The notes under the pieces were generated by a model that was given only the letters and a program-made list of their open reading frames with translations, was not told the origin of the DNA and did no database searches. This document shows, piece after piece, positions 15,140-22,544 of a stretch of DNA of 26,434 nt; position 1 is the stretch's first letter; every line of letters begins with the position of its first letter. Where the stretch lies: the NCBI GenBank assembly GCA_003134675.1, contig PLBZ01000093.1, positions 10,093 through 36,526 of the forward strand. The letters are read 5' to 3'. Origin of the DNA: Solirubrobacterales bacterium (GTDB taxonomy: Bacteria > Actinomycetota > Thermoleophilia > Solirubrobacterales > Solirubrobacteraceae). Position numbers and translations under genes: made by a program.

Positions 15140-15376
15140 ATGGCAGTGAACGAGCACACCGACCACGAGCTGGTCGTAGCCCCCGACGGGAGCATTCCCG
15201 CCGATCAGCTGAAACGCCTTGGTGTCGGCCCTGGCGCGCACCTTCGTGTGGTGGAGACGCCGGCGACCCGCTCCGGCGGCAGCTTCGCGGGATCGCTGCC
15301 CCACCTCGCAGACGTGACCTGGGAGGACTTCCAGCGCGCCAGCCAGCTCGCTCGCGAAGACGTCGCTTCAGCGTGA
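15140..15376 (+). CDS. VapB-like antitoxin
   Basis: This 78-residue protein lies directly before, and overlaps, a PIN-domain toxin gene. The first ~45 residues (ELVVAPDGSIPADQLKRLGV, then GPGAHLRVVE) read as an AbrB/SpoVT-like DNA-binding swapped-hairpin domain. The C-terminal part (LADVTWEDFQRASQLAREDV) is the expected toxin-neutralising segment. By analogy with VapBC systems it should bind its own promoter and wrap the toxin active site. No ribosome site is evident, and a TAGAAT box just upstream suggests leaderless translation. Its stop overlaps the toxin GTG (GTGA). Confidence 0.75.
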   Translation: MAVNEHTDHELVVAPDGSIPADQLKRLGVGPGAHLRVVETPATRSGGSFAGSLPHLADVTWEDFQRASQLAREDVASA

Positions 15377-15771
15377 GGGTCCTCGCCGACTCGCACGCCA
15401 TCATCTGGCAGTCGCAACGCTCTCCAGAACTGTCGGACGTTGCGGCAGACGCGCTGCTCGAGGCGGAAGAAACCGACGGCGTGGTCGTCTCAGTCGCGAG
15501 CCTCGTCGACCTCTGGTACGTCACGCAGACAACCAAAACCATCACCGACGCCGAACTGGCCGAACTGCGAGAAAAGATCTCCGCTTCGCCCGAGCTCAGC
15601 CTGCACCCGATCGACGAGGACGTCGCCGACGCGACCACCTCGATACCGCGAGACGTGCTGAGCGACCCGTGGGACCGCTTCATCGTGGCAACCGCCAAAA
15701 CCCTTGGCCTGTCACTCGTCACCAAGGACAGCGCGATCCGCGACAGCGGGCTCGTGCCGAGCATCTGGTGA
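15373..15771 (+). CDS. VapC-like PIN-domain ribonuclease toxin
   Basis: This is a 132-residue PIN protein starting at the GTG that overlaps the antitoxin stop. The N-terminal strand MRVLADSHAIIW carries the first acidic residue (Asp6). The usual central glutamate is an aspartate here (Asp46 in ASLVDLWYV). DPWDRFIVATAKTLGL supplies Asp98/Asp101, and LSLVTKDSAI supplies Asp119. Together these form the metal-binding acidic cluster of a Mg-dependent RNase. The RNA target is unknown; VapC toxins often cut tRNA or the 23S sarcin-ricin loop. The pair is bracketed by copies of a direct repeat about 790 bases apart, suggesting that it moved as a unit. Confidence 0.87.
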   Translation: MRVLADSHAIIWQSQRSPELSDVAADALLEAEETDGVVVSVASLVDLWYVTQTTKTITDAELAELREKISASPELSLHPIDEDVADATTSIPRDVLSDPWDRFIVATAKTLGLSLVTKDSAIRDSGLVPSIW

Positions 15772-15839
15772 GAATCGGACGTGGCGGCGCTCAGCGCTAC
15801 GCACGCGGGATGGGTTACGGGGTTGAAGATGTTTTGAAA

Positions 15840-15880
15840 AGCTGCTTGCGCGACTGAGGGGTGCTTCGGACCGAAGTGGT
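15840..15880 (+). repeat. Direct repeat R, copy 2 (downstream of vapC-like gene)
   Basis: It has the same orientation as copy 1 and matches it at 37 of 41 positions. It contains the inverted repeat CTTCGG-A-CCGAAG. It lies about 70 bases after the toxin stop. Confidence 0.75.
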
Positions 15881-15900
15881 GATCGAGAGAGCCGTGACAG

Positions 15901-15935
15901 GCTCGGCGTAGGGTGGGTCGCTCGGGTCCAGATGT
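15901..15935 (+). repeat. Repeat S, copy 1 (GCTCGGCGTAGGG core)
   Basis: This copy shares GCTCGGCGTAGGGT with the copy at 16021, but similarity fades after ~20 bases. It follows R copy 2 after a ~20-base gap, so R and S may be halves of one larger unit. Confidence 0.5.
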
Positions 15936-16020
15936 CGCCATACCCGAATGATTCGACTGTTTCGGCGCGCTAGGCGACGACGCGGCAACCGCAGTAGCCG
16001 GATGATGCGAACCGTCCCAA

Positions 16021-16061
16021 GCTCGGCGTAGGGTTGTTCGGGTGGACGCGATCGGCGAACA
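16021..16061 (+). repeat. Repeat S, copy 2
   Basis: It begins GCTCGGCGTAGGGTTGTTCG and ends GATCGGCGAACA, aligning without gaps to the copy at 16366-16406 at about 32 of 41 positions. No R unit lies directly before it. Confidence 0.6.
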
Positions 16062-16211
16062 TCCCGTTTGACTCCCCTGCTCCCCTGATCCCGTACTCAT
16101 TGCTGACCCTCTCAATTTCAGAACCTCGACTGAGGCACGCCGGGCCGGTTTAGCCAGCGAGGCGCATCCCTCTCCTGAGCACATGGTGGACCCCTTCGGG
16201 GCCTATTTCTA

Positions 16212-16239
16212 GAGGAAAGTCGGATACTTGAAAGTCAAG
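16212..16239. repeat. Short dispersed repeat GGAAAGTCrGATACTTrAAAGTC, copy 2
   Basis: GAAAGTC-GGATACTT-GAAAGTC repeats the 1759-1788 element, over 14 kb away. Here the two 7-mers are identical. It lies just after a short GC hairpin (CCCCTTCGGGG) and before R copy 3. Confidence 0.5.
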
Positions 16240-16265
16240 TTTTGGGACGTTCTGTCCAACGGTTT

Positions 16266-16306
16266 TGCTCGCGCGACTGAGTGATGTTGCGAGTCGGAGT
16301 GGTTTG
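16266..16306 (+). repeat. Direct repeat R, copy 3
   Basis: This is a more diverged copy sharing GCGCGACTGAGTGATG and GGAGTGGTTTG with copy 1. It has the same orientation and lies upstream of the DUF2283 remnant. Confidence 0.6.
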
Positions 16307-16365
16307 CGCGCGTGACCGGGGGAGCGGACAGGCCGCGGTGGTTTGAAGCGAGAATCCCATCGCAA

Positions 16366-16406
16366 GCGCGGCGTAGATTGGTTCGGATGAATCTGATCGG
16401 CGAACA
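16366..16406 (+). repeat. Repeat S, copy 3 (upstream of DUF2283 remnant)
   Basis: It begins GCGCGGCGTAGATTGGTTCG and ends GATCGGCGAACA. It is 60 bases after R copy 3 and 21 bases before the ATG of the frameshifted DUF2283 gene, so it overlaps the likely promoter area. Confidence 0.6.
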
Positions 16407-16427
16407 GCGAGTACGCTGGAGGGCATC

Positions 16428-16656
16428 ATGAAACTGCACTACGACCCCGAAGTTGACATCGCGTCGATCTACCTCGAGAAAGGGGACGCCGTCAGCGAGG
16501 AGTACCCCCTGGGGCCTGATCGACCGTGACCCCGACGACGGTCATCTGATGGGCTTCGTGATCTGGGAGGCGTCGAAGATGCTGCCCGCTGAGATGATCG
16601 CCGCACTGGGTGGGCGAGACTCCGATCCCAGCAAGCCCCACGGCGTCGCCGTCTAA
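16428..16656 (+). pseudogene. Frameshifted DUF2283-family gene
   Basis: The ATG at 16428 has GGAGG 5 bases upstream. The first frame gives MKLHYDPEVDIASIYLEKGD, the typical DUF2283 N-terminus, then runs into TGA at 16527. The rest of the domain continues in the next frame as GLIDRDPDDGHLMGFVIWEA and ends at 16656. Dropping one C in CTGGGGCCTGATC (about 16510-16519) would restore a single ~75-residue protein. This is either a real one-base insertion or a sequencing error. DUF2283 proteins are small beta-rich proteins of unclear function, sometimes found beside toxin-like genes; no partner is visible here. Confidence 0.75.
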
Positions 16657-16713
16657 GCGGCCGCAGGAAAGATAAATACCGCGCGTGTGGTTCCTCACTC
16701 TCAGGGCTCCTGT

Positions 16714-17160
16714 ATGCTGGCGCGCATGCGCACGGCGTTTCGCTGGCTGACGTCAGTTCTGTTCGTAGCGATCGTCGTGCAGGTCGGCTTCGCGGGATAC
16801 GGCGCGTTCGACGCGATCCACAAGGCAGAAAAAGCACCGATCTCTCAGAAAACGATCGAAGACACCTTCAACGCACACGGCTTCGTCGGCACCCTCATCG
16901 TTCTCATCATGCTGGTGCTCTTGATCGTTGCAGCGGCCGGACGTCTCGGTGGAACCTACGTCAAGTGGTCGGGCGCGATCATCCTGCTCGGCATCCTGCA
17001 ATTCATCCTCGGCGCCGTCTCACCGGAAGTCCCACAGTTGGGCTTTCTGCATGCCCTGAACGCACTCGCGATCTACGCTGCCGTTGCGCTACTCGCGCAC
17101 AGGGTGTGGACGAAGGACCGCCCAAGCACAGCAGCTCCGGCAACCTCGCCGACCGCCTAG
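16714..17160 (+). CDS. Four-helix membrane protein, DUF6220-like
   Basis: The start chosen is the ATG at 16714 with AGGG 7 bases upstream; ATG 16726 (MRTAFRWL) is nearly as good. The 148-residue product has four membrane helices: LTSVLFVAIVVQVGFAGYGA, then FVGTLIVLIMLVLLIVAAAG, WSGAIILLGILQFILGAV and LNALAIYAAVALLAHRVW. A conserved histidine-bearing loop (FNAHGFVG) and the ending FLHALNALAIY fit the DUF6220 pattern. The C-terminal ~18 residues are Ala/Pro/Thr-rich and probably cytoplasmic. It stands alone. Function is unknown; the helix-borne histidines could bind heme, but this is only a guess. Confidence 0.75.
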   Translation: MLARMRTAFRWLTSVLFVAIVVQVGFAGYGAFDAIHKAEKAPISQKTIEDTFNAHGFVGTLIVLIMLVLLIVAAAGRLGGTYVKWSGAIILLGILQFILGAVSPEVPQLGFLHALNALAIYAAVALLAHRVWTKDRPSTAAPATSPTA

Positions 17161-17280
17161 CTCAGCGCCGGGTTGCGATGGGGGCAGCCTTCGAGCCGCT
17201 GCGGCACAGGGTTAGCTCAAGCGCCGGCTGGCGCGTGCAATGGATAGTGCCGCGCGGCAGCGTGTCCTAGCGACTGAGGC

Positions 17281-19845
17281 TCACTCCTGCAGGATCGCCC
17301 GGGGGGAGACGCGGGCGGCGAGCATGCCGGGGAGGGCGATCACGGCGAGGGCGATCGCCGCGATCAGCCCGAGCGTGAGCAGCACCTGCAGCGGGCCGAC
17401 CGCGAACGGCGCCGGGAAGCCGGTCGTGCGTTCGAGGAAGCGGCTGGCCAGCGCGTGGCCGCAGATGCCGACGAGCGCGCCCACCAGCGAGCCGACCCCG
17501 ATCGTGACGGCGCTCTCCAGCACCACCGCCCGCCAAAGCTGCGCGGAGTCATAGCCCTGCATCTTCAGCGCAGCCAGTCGAGCGCGACGCTGCCAGACGG
17601 TGGCGCTGAGCGCCGCGGCGACCGCCAGCGCGGCCGCGATCTCAAGCAGCGTCGAGATCTCCCCCAGCGTGCGCAGGCCCTCGCGTGCGCTCGCGTTGCT
17701 CTGCGCCACGCGCTCTGAGGCCGTTCGCACCTGCAGGCCCGGATAGGACGCGAGCGCCGCGGCGAGCACGCTGCGGCCCCGCGCCGGGCTCACCCCCGCC
17801 TTCAGGCTCACCTCGAGCGCCGCCGCGTCGGTCGTTTCCCAGTAGCGGCGATAGTCGCTCGCGCTGAGCGTGATCGCGCCCGCCGGCCACCCCGAGTTGG
17901 TCACCACAGCCGCCACCGTCAGGCGCGCGGGACCGGACGGCGTTCGGAGCGTCACCGCGCTGCCCACCCGCAGGTGATGTTCGCCGGCATAGTCGCTCGA
18001 GAGCGCCACCCCGCTTCCCTGGCGAATCAGCCGCGTCGCGCTCGCAAGGCCACCCTGGCGCAGCTGGCTTGCTTCGAGCACCGTACTGTCGCCCGCGGGC
18101 CTCGCGCGTACCCACATGCGGCGCTCGCCCACGTCGAGCAGGCCACCCTGGTAGACGCGTACCGAGCCGACCCCGGGAGCGCGCGAGAGCGCCGCGGCCG
18201 GTCCCTGCGGGGCAAAGCTGTTCGTGTTGAACACGTCGCGCCCGGATGTAACCCAGATATCGGCGGTGTCGAAGTACTGGGTGCTCGCCTGGGAGATGCC
18301 ACGCAGTAGATCGTCCCGGGCGCCGCCGATCGCGACTCCTCCATAGACCGCGATCCCCACTATCCCGGCGAGCGCCACCGAGCGTGTGGTGGTCGCGCGC
18401 AGCTCCGCCAGAGCGACGATCAGCGCGCTCGAGCGAACCCGTTCGCTGAGGAGCGGCAGACCGCTGGCGACACCCGAGAACACGGCGGGGATCAGGCAGA
18501 GGCTCGCCAGGGCCAGCGCCACTCCCCCCACGATCGTGGCGCCCGGCGCCAGCAGAGCGATCGCGATCACGAGGACGATCAGCGTCACGCCGGCGAGGCC
18601 GAGCCTTGCGATCGTGCGCTCCGAGACGATCTCGCTGCCGGCCCCCGCCTCGCGAAAGACTGCATCGGCGGGACGGCTCGCGCGCAGGTCAAAGAGCGGG
18701 GAGAGCGACGCCAGCGCGGTCGCCAGCACGCCGCAGGAGACGGCGAACAGGACGGTGCCCACGTGGACGACCTCCTCGGCGCCGATCGGAAAAGCGGCGC
18801 TGAGAAAGTCCGGCCCGCGATGAAACAGAGTCCGGCTGAGCACGTCTCCCAGGCCGACGCCGGCCAGCGAGGCGAGCACGCCCAGCGTCAGCGCCTGAAA
18901 GCCGAGCAGCAGCACGATCTGGCGCGGATCGTAGCCCTGCATGCGCAGCTCGGCGATGAAGCGCCGCCGCTCGGGAACCGTCAGCAGCATCGCGGTGAGC
19001 GCGAGCAGGAAGCCGATCATCACGCTGATTGCGGAGAACAGCGACGTCGACTGGCGGTTCGGCTTGATCGCCTGGCTCAGCAGGCCAAGTTCATAGTCGG
19101 CCGGGCGCACATCCAGCCGCGCGGCCGCGAACCGGTGGAGCTCGGAGGCGACCATCTCCTGGTCCCCCGGGAGCGGGCGGATCAAGACCTCGCTCACCCG
19201 GCGTGGCCGTCCCGCAAGCGCCTGGGCGAGCGGCAGCACGGCCACGGCCACCGGGCTGGCGGCGGCCGAGGCGAGCACGCCGCCGCCGAGCACGACCTTT
19301 ATCCGCGCGCCGTGCACCTCGCCATTGCTGGCCAGTTTCAGTTCCTGGCCACGCTGTGCGCCAAGCGCCCGCGCCACACCGGAGGGCACCCCGAGGCCGC
19401 CCTGGAGCAGCACCGTCGCGGCGCCGTACTGCTGCGTCGCCGCCCCCCCGAGCGCTTCGAGGCTGGCTGTTACTCCGATCAGCTGCACCGCTTCCTGGCG
19501 CCCGCGCGGGCCGATCAGGGTGACGTTCTCGCGCAGCACCGGCGCGGCCACCTGCACCCCGGGAAGGCTGCCGGCCTCTTCGGCCAGCCGCTGATCGAAG
19601 CCCTGCGAGGAGCGCGCCACGAGCGCAAAGCGCGCCGACCCCGTCAGCCCATGGACGAGTTCGCCGGCCGAGCTGGTCAGGCTCGCGTTGGCCAGCAGCA
19701 CGCCGAAGACCAGCGCGACCCCGACCGCGACACCGCTACCGGCCAGCAGCTCTCCCACCGGGTGGGCGCGCAGCCGCCGCTTGTACAGATAGAGCAGCAT
19801 GCTCAGGCGGATCCCCAGGATCCTCGGGTTGATCGGCCCGCTCAC
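17281..19845 (-). CDS. FtsX-like ABC transporter permease
   Basis: This 854-residue permease has two FtsX/MacB-type units. The first membrane helix (LLAGSGVAVGVALVFGVLLA) is followed by a ~200-residue extracytoplasmic domain. Next come a three-helix bundle with the coupling-type loop ERRRFIAELRMQGYDPRQIV, a second extracytoplasmic domain (from ~525) and a C-terminal bundle with RRARLAALKMQGYDSAQLW. The repeated 'MQGYD' loops are where FtsX permeases contact their ATPases. Such exporters move or mechanically couple to lipids, lipoproteins, peptides or wall enzymes rather than importing solutes. Translation starts with a GTG overlapping the ATPase stop (GTGA). It is the last gene of a four-gene PadR-ABC-ABC-FtsX operon. 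Confidence 0.9.
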   Translation of the reverse strand: MSGPINPRILGIRLSMLLYLYKRRLRAHPVGELLAGSGVAVGVALVFGVLLANASLTSSAGELVHGLTGSARFALVARSSQGFDQRLAEEAGSLPGVQVAAPVLRENVTLIGPRGRQEAVQLIGVTASLEALGGAATQQYGAATVLLQGGLGVPSGVARALGAQRGQELKLASNGEVHGARIKVVLGGGVLASAAASPVAVAVLPLAQALAGRPRRVSEVLIRPLPGDQEMVASELHRFAAARLDVRPADYELGLLSQAIKPNRQSTSLFSAISVMIGFLLALTAMLLTVPERRRFIAELRMQGYDPRQIVLLLGFQALTLGVLASLAGVGLGDVLSRTLFHRGPDFLSAAFPIGAEEVVHVGTVLFAVSCGVLATALASLSPLFDLRASRPADAVFREAGAGSEIVSERTIARLGLAGVTLIVLVIAIALLAPGATIVGGVALALASLCLIPAVFSGVASGLPLLSERVRSSALIVALAELRATTTRSVALAGIVGIAVYGGVAIGGARDDLLRGISQASTQYFDTADIWVTSGRDVFNTNSFAPQGPAAALSRAPGVGSVRVYQGGLLDVGERRMWVRARPAGDSTVLEASQLRQGGLASATRLIRQGSGVALSSDYAGEHHLRVGSAVTLRTPSGPARLTVAAVVTNSGWPAGAITLSASDYRRYWETTDAAALEVSLKAGVSPARGRSVLAAALASYPGLQVRTASERVAQSNASAREGLRTLGEISTLLEIAAALAVAAALSATVWQRRARLAALKMQGYDSAQLWRAVVLESAVTIGVGSLVGALVGICGHALASRFLERTTGFPAPFAVGPLQVLLTLGLIAAIALAVIALPGMLAARVSPRAILQE

Positions 19846-20531
19846 GACCCCGCCTCGCTCGGATCGAGCAGGCGCCCGTCGCGCAGCGTGTGGACTGCAT
19901 CCACGCAGGAGATCGCGTCGGAGTCGTGCGTGACCAGCAGCCCCGGTATCCCCCGCTCGCGGCAGATCTCTCCCATCAGCACGAGGATCTCCTTGCTGCG
20001 CACAGAGTCGAGGTTGCCCGTCGGCTCATCCGCCAGCAGCAGCCCCGGCTCGCCCACCAGCGCCCTGGCGATCGCCACCCGCTGACGCTCCCCCATCGAG
20101 AGCTGCTCGGGCCTGTGTGAAGCGCGCTCGCCGAGGCCCAGACGCTGCAGCCACGGCAGCGTCTTCGCGCGCGCCTCGCGCAGCGTATAGCCGAGCACGG
20201 GCAGCTTGATCATCGCGTTGTCCAGCGCCGAGGCGCCGGGTATCAGGTGAAACTCCTGGGAAATTAGGCCGACATCGTGGCGGCGATAGGCCGCGCTCTC
20301 GCGCGCCGAGAAGGCGGCGACGTCGCGCCCGTCGAAGACGATGCTGCCCTGATCGGGCGCGAGCAGGCCCGCGGCCAGCATCAGCAGCGTCGACTTGCCC
20401 GACCCGCTCGGCCCGTAGAGCGCCACGAACTCCCCCTCCTCTATCCGCAGCGTAACCCCGTCGACCGCCCGGACCGTCTCCCCATCGCCGCGGTAGTGCT
20501 TGACGAGGTCGCGCAGTGCAAGCGGAGCCAC
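19842..20531 (-). CDS. ABC transporter ATP-binding protein, MacB/LolD type, canonical
   Basis: This is a 229-residue ATPase with every motif intact. Walker A is GPSGSGKST (40-48), the Q-loop glutamine is Q92 (LISQEF), the signature is LSMGERQRVAIARAL (from 144) and Walker B is LLLADEP (164-170). The D-loop is GNLD and the H-loop histidine is H202 (LLVTHD). It has the length and ADEPTGNLD wording of the MacB/LolD/FtsE class that works with FtsX-type permeases. The start is GTG at 20531, one base after the stop of the other ATPase, and the stop overlaps the permease start. It presumably powers the permease, either as a homodimer or as a heterodimer with the degenerate ATPase encoded just upstream. 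Confidence 0.93.
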   Translation of the reverse strand: MAPLALRDLVKHYRGDGETVRAVDGVTLRIEEGEFVALYGPSGSGKSTLLMLAAGLLAPDQGSIVFDGRDVAAFSARESAAYRRHDVGLISQEFHLIPGASALDNAMIKLPVLGYTLREARAKTLPWLQRLGLGERASHRPEQLSMGERQRVAIARALVGEPGLLLADEPTGNLDSVRSKEILVLMGEICRERGIPGLLVTHDSDAISCVDAVHTLRDGRLLDPSEAGS

Positions 20532-20532
20532 G

Positions 20533-21309
20533 CTAAGACGATCCGGATGAGAACGCGCGCCGGGGGCGAAGCGGCACTACCGTGCCTCGCTCCTCGCTGC
20601 AGCAGAGCTCACCGGCGGAGATCGACATCAGGGCTCCCACCCCCCGCAGGGTGGTCATGTCCTCGGAGGCCATCAGCAGGGCGATGCCGCGCTCGCCCGT
20701 GACCGCGCGCAGGATCGCGCAGAACCGCTCGCGATCGCCGAGGCTCGGCATCGGCGCCGGCTCATCGACCACCAGCAGCCGCGGCTCCCGGACCAGCGCC
20801 CGCGCCAGCATCACCCGCGCCCTGTCCCCCAGCGACAGCGACGCGGTGATCTCCTCGGCGCAGAGGGCCGCCACCCCCACCCGATCGAGGGCTCCCAGCG
20901 CCCTGCGCTTGGCCTCGCGCAGGGTCAGACCCTCGCTTCCGAGGGACATCGCCACGTGGTCGAGCACGGTCTCCCCGGGGCTCGAGAGCCAATCGGCCGA
21001 GGTGAGGAAGGCGACCGAGGAGCGGAGCAGCCGTGCACGCTCCCGCGTGGAGATCCGGCTCACGTCGCGACCCGCGAAGGCGACGACGCCCGTGTCCGGC
21101 GACTCGATCGCCGCCGCCAGGCGCAACAGCGTCGACTTGCCCGACCGCCGGGCGCCGTACACGCCCACGGCCGCGCCCGTCTGCAGCTCGAAGGACACCT
21201 CGTCGAGCACTACGATCTCCCGGCCGCCGTCCGGGTAGCGCTTGCTGACGTTTGCAAACGACAGCAGCGGCGCCGGCTCGACGGGGAGGCTAGGAGGCGC
21301 GGGCGGCAT
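20533..21309 (-). CDS. ABC ATP-binding protein with degenerate Q- and H-loops
   Basis: This 258-residue ATPase keeps Walker A (GARRSGKST, 52-60), a signature (LSLGDRARVMLARAL, from 158) and Walker B with its glutamate (LLVVDEP, 178-184). The Q-loop region reads VAFLTSAD, without glutamine. The D-loop GNLD is replaced by APMPSLGD, and the H-loop reads LLMASEDM with no histidine. Walker A is also unusual in having two arginines. It probably binds ATP but hydrolyses poorly, as the non-consensus half of a heterodimer with the canonical ATPase; this is inference. Its start overlaps the last 20 bases of the PadR gene, and it ends one base before the canonical ATPase start. Confidence 0.85.
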   Translation of the reverse strand: MPPAPPSLPVEPAPLLSFANVSKRYPDGGREIVVLDEVSFELQTGAAVGVYGARRSGKSTLLRLAAAIESPDTGVVAFAGRDVSRISTRERARLLRSSVAFLTSADWLSSPGETVLDHVAMSLGSEGLTLREAKRRALGALDRVGVAALCAEEITASLSLGDRARVMLARALVREPRLLVVDEPAPMPSLGDRERFCAILRAVTGERGIALLMASEDMTTLRGVGALMSISAGELCCSEERGTVVPLRPRRAFSSGSS

Positions 21310-21874
21310 ACTCGTCGATCCGCTGGCGAGTACGAGCGGTCCAATCGATCTCGGCCTGCAGCATCCCGTACACGGCGTCGCGCGTGCAGTCCATGCACAG
21401 GGCGGCCCACGAGCGCACCTGCCCGTCGCTCGGACAGACCAGCTGGGCGAGCGCGAGGCATTCTCGCTCGTGCTCGCGCAGCGCGACCGATAGCCGCCGC
21501 AGGTCCTGCTCGCGCGCCACCGCGAGCTTCGCCTGCAGGCCCAGGCGCACCGGCTCCCGCGGCATCAGAGTCTCCATCCAGCATGTGAGCGCCCGCGGGG
21601 TCTGATCGGTCGGGTGGTACACCAAGCGCGTCCGCCGCTGGTTGCCGCGCCGGTGCTCCTCACGCGAGGAGGCCAGGCCCTCCGCTTCGAGCTGTTCGAG
21701 CAGGCGGTACACGTCGTTGGGGTCGATCCGCCACGTCTCTCCCAGCCGCGCGATCAGGCGGTTGGCAAGCTCCCCGCCATGACCGGGACGCTCGAGCAGC
21801 AGACCCAACAGCGCCCCACGCAGCGGCGCAGATGCCCCCCGCATCCACCTCTTTGTGCTGGCTGCCCTGACCAT
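21290..21874 (-). CDS. PadR-family transcriptional regulator
   Basis: The ATG at 21874 has GGGAGGGAG 5 bases upstream; the frame stays open far beyond but only as antisense to other genes. The 194-residue protein has a PadR winged helix (PLRGALLGLLLERPGHGGEL, then DPNDVYRLLEQLEAEGLASS with a basic wing RRGNQRRTRLVY). A C-terminal helical dimerisation region (from ~105) ends IDEYAARAS. It contains a CMDC pair at 160-163, which could sense metal or redox, though this is not a known PadR trait. It is the first gene of the ABC exporter operon and divergent from two exported-protein genes, so it probably represses its own operon in response to a small molecule. Confidence 0.88.
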   Translation of the reverse strand: MVRAASTKRWMRGASAPLRGALLGLLLERPGHGGELANRLIARLGETWRIDPNDVYRLLEQLEAEGLASSREEHRRGNQRRTRLVYHPTDQTPRALTCWMETLMPREPVRLGLQAKLAVAREQDLRRLSVALREHERECLALAQLVCPSDGQVRSWAALCMDCTRDAVYGMLQAEIDWTARTRQRIDEYAARAS

Positions 21875-22033
21875 TCGTGACTCCCTCCCGACGATCTCTC
21901 CCAAACCATACTCCAAGGCGGGGTTCACAAAAAGAATAGTTGGCGTGAGGGATGGCGTCGATTTGACTGAGCAGCGGTACCCTGAATGCAGGAATCCGAT
22001 GCCACGACCGTGGGGAGATGGGGACACATTTCG

Positions 22034-22525
22034 ATGACGAAGCAGCGAAGGCCCACACGACGGGGGATTGCGAGCACCGGTACCGCGCTTGCGCTCGTGG
22101 CGACCTGCGCGCAGGTCGCGCTCGCAGCTCCGGCTCCGGCCGTGCGCCCCGTCGCTCGGGCGGCCCGCGCACTGAGCGTCAACGACACCGGGTATCTGCA
22201 CCTGCTGAACGCCTCCGGTTCGGTGCTCTCTGAGGAAGGATCCGTCTCCGGGACGCTTCCCGGCAAGACCAGGGTGCGCCTGAACGTCGGCGCGAGCGTG
22301 ACGGCCTCGTTCACGATCAACTCCCGTGGCGGCGGCTCGATCACCGGTCACGGCAGCGCCGTCCTTCACTCCTCGGGCAGATACTCGAGCTTCGCCGGCT
22401 CCCTGTCGGTCAAGCAGGGCACGGGGCGCTATGCCCACGCCCATGGCGCCGGAAAGCTCTACGGCGTGATCGACCGCCGCACCGACAACCTGACCGTGCA
22501 GACGATTGGGACACTCCATTACTAG
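22034..22525 (+). CDS. Exported beta-rich protein of unknown function
   Basis: The ATG at 22034 (MTKQRRPTRRGIASTG) gives a signal peptide with a basic start and an Ala/Leu/Val core, cleaved near ALAAPA. An in-frame ATG at 21986 would put non-signal residues in front. GGGGA near 22017-22022 is a fair ribosome site. The mature ~130 residues alternate hydrophobic and polar residues, with many Gly/Ser and the motif GTGRYAHAHGAGKLYGVIDR. The GTGxYAxAxGxG wording recalls small beta-barrel (dirigent or allene-oxide-cyclase-like) proteins; this is a resemblance only. It has no cysteines after the signal. The next exported gene begins 19 bases downstream, so they form one unit, divergent from padR. 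Confidence 0.75.
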   Translation: MTKQRRPTRRGIASTGTALALVATCAQVALAAPAPAVRPVARAARALSVNDTGYLHLLNASGSVLSEEGSVSGTLPGKTRVRLNVGASVTASFTINSRGGGSITGHGSAVLHSSGRYSSFAGSLSVKQGTGRYAHAHGAGKLYGVIDRRTDNLTVQTIGTLHY

Positions 22526-22544
22526 GTCACCCCGGGAAGCAGAC

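Larger units (their letters stand above)
15772..16427. other. Repeat-rich non-coding stretch
   Basis: This 656-base gap between the VapC-like gene and the DUF2283 remnant contains two copies of repeat R, three copies of a second repeat S, one copy of the GGAAAGTC repeat and a CCCCTTCGGGG hairpin near 16192. A long minus-strand frame crosses it, but its sequence only reflects the repeats. I see no convincing gene. Confidence 0.6.

Noticed and set aside
15009..16184. Minus-strand open frame of ~390 codons across the toxin-antitoxin pair and the repeats
   Set aside because: It is antisense to well-supported VapBC-like genes, and its internal repeats (e.g. TLRRA) come from the R and S DNA repeats. 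There is no ribosome site and no recognisable domain.
15054..16306. Integron-type attC sites around the toxin-antitoxin cassette
   Set aside because: The repeats lack paired GTTRRRY/RYYYAAC core sites and no integrase is present, although the cassette-like layout prompted the thought.
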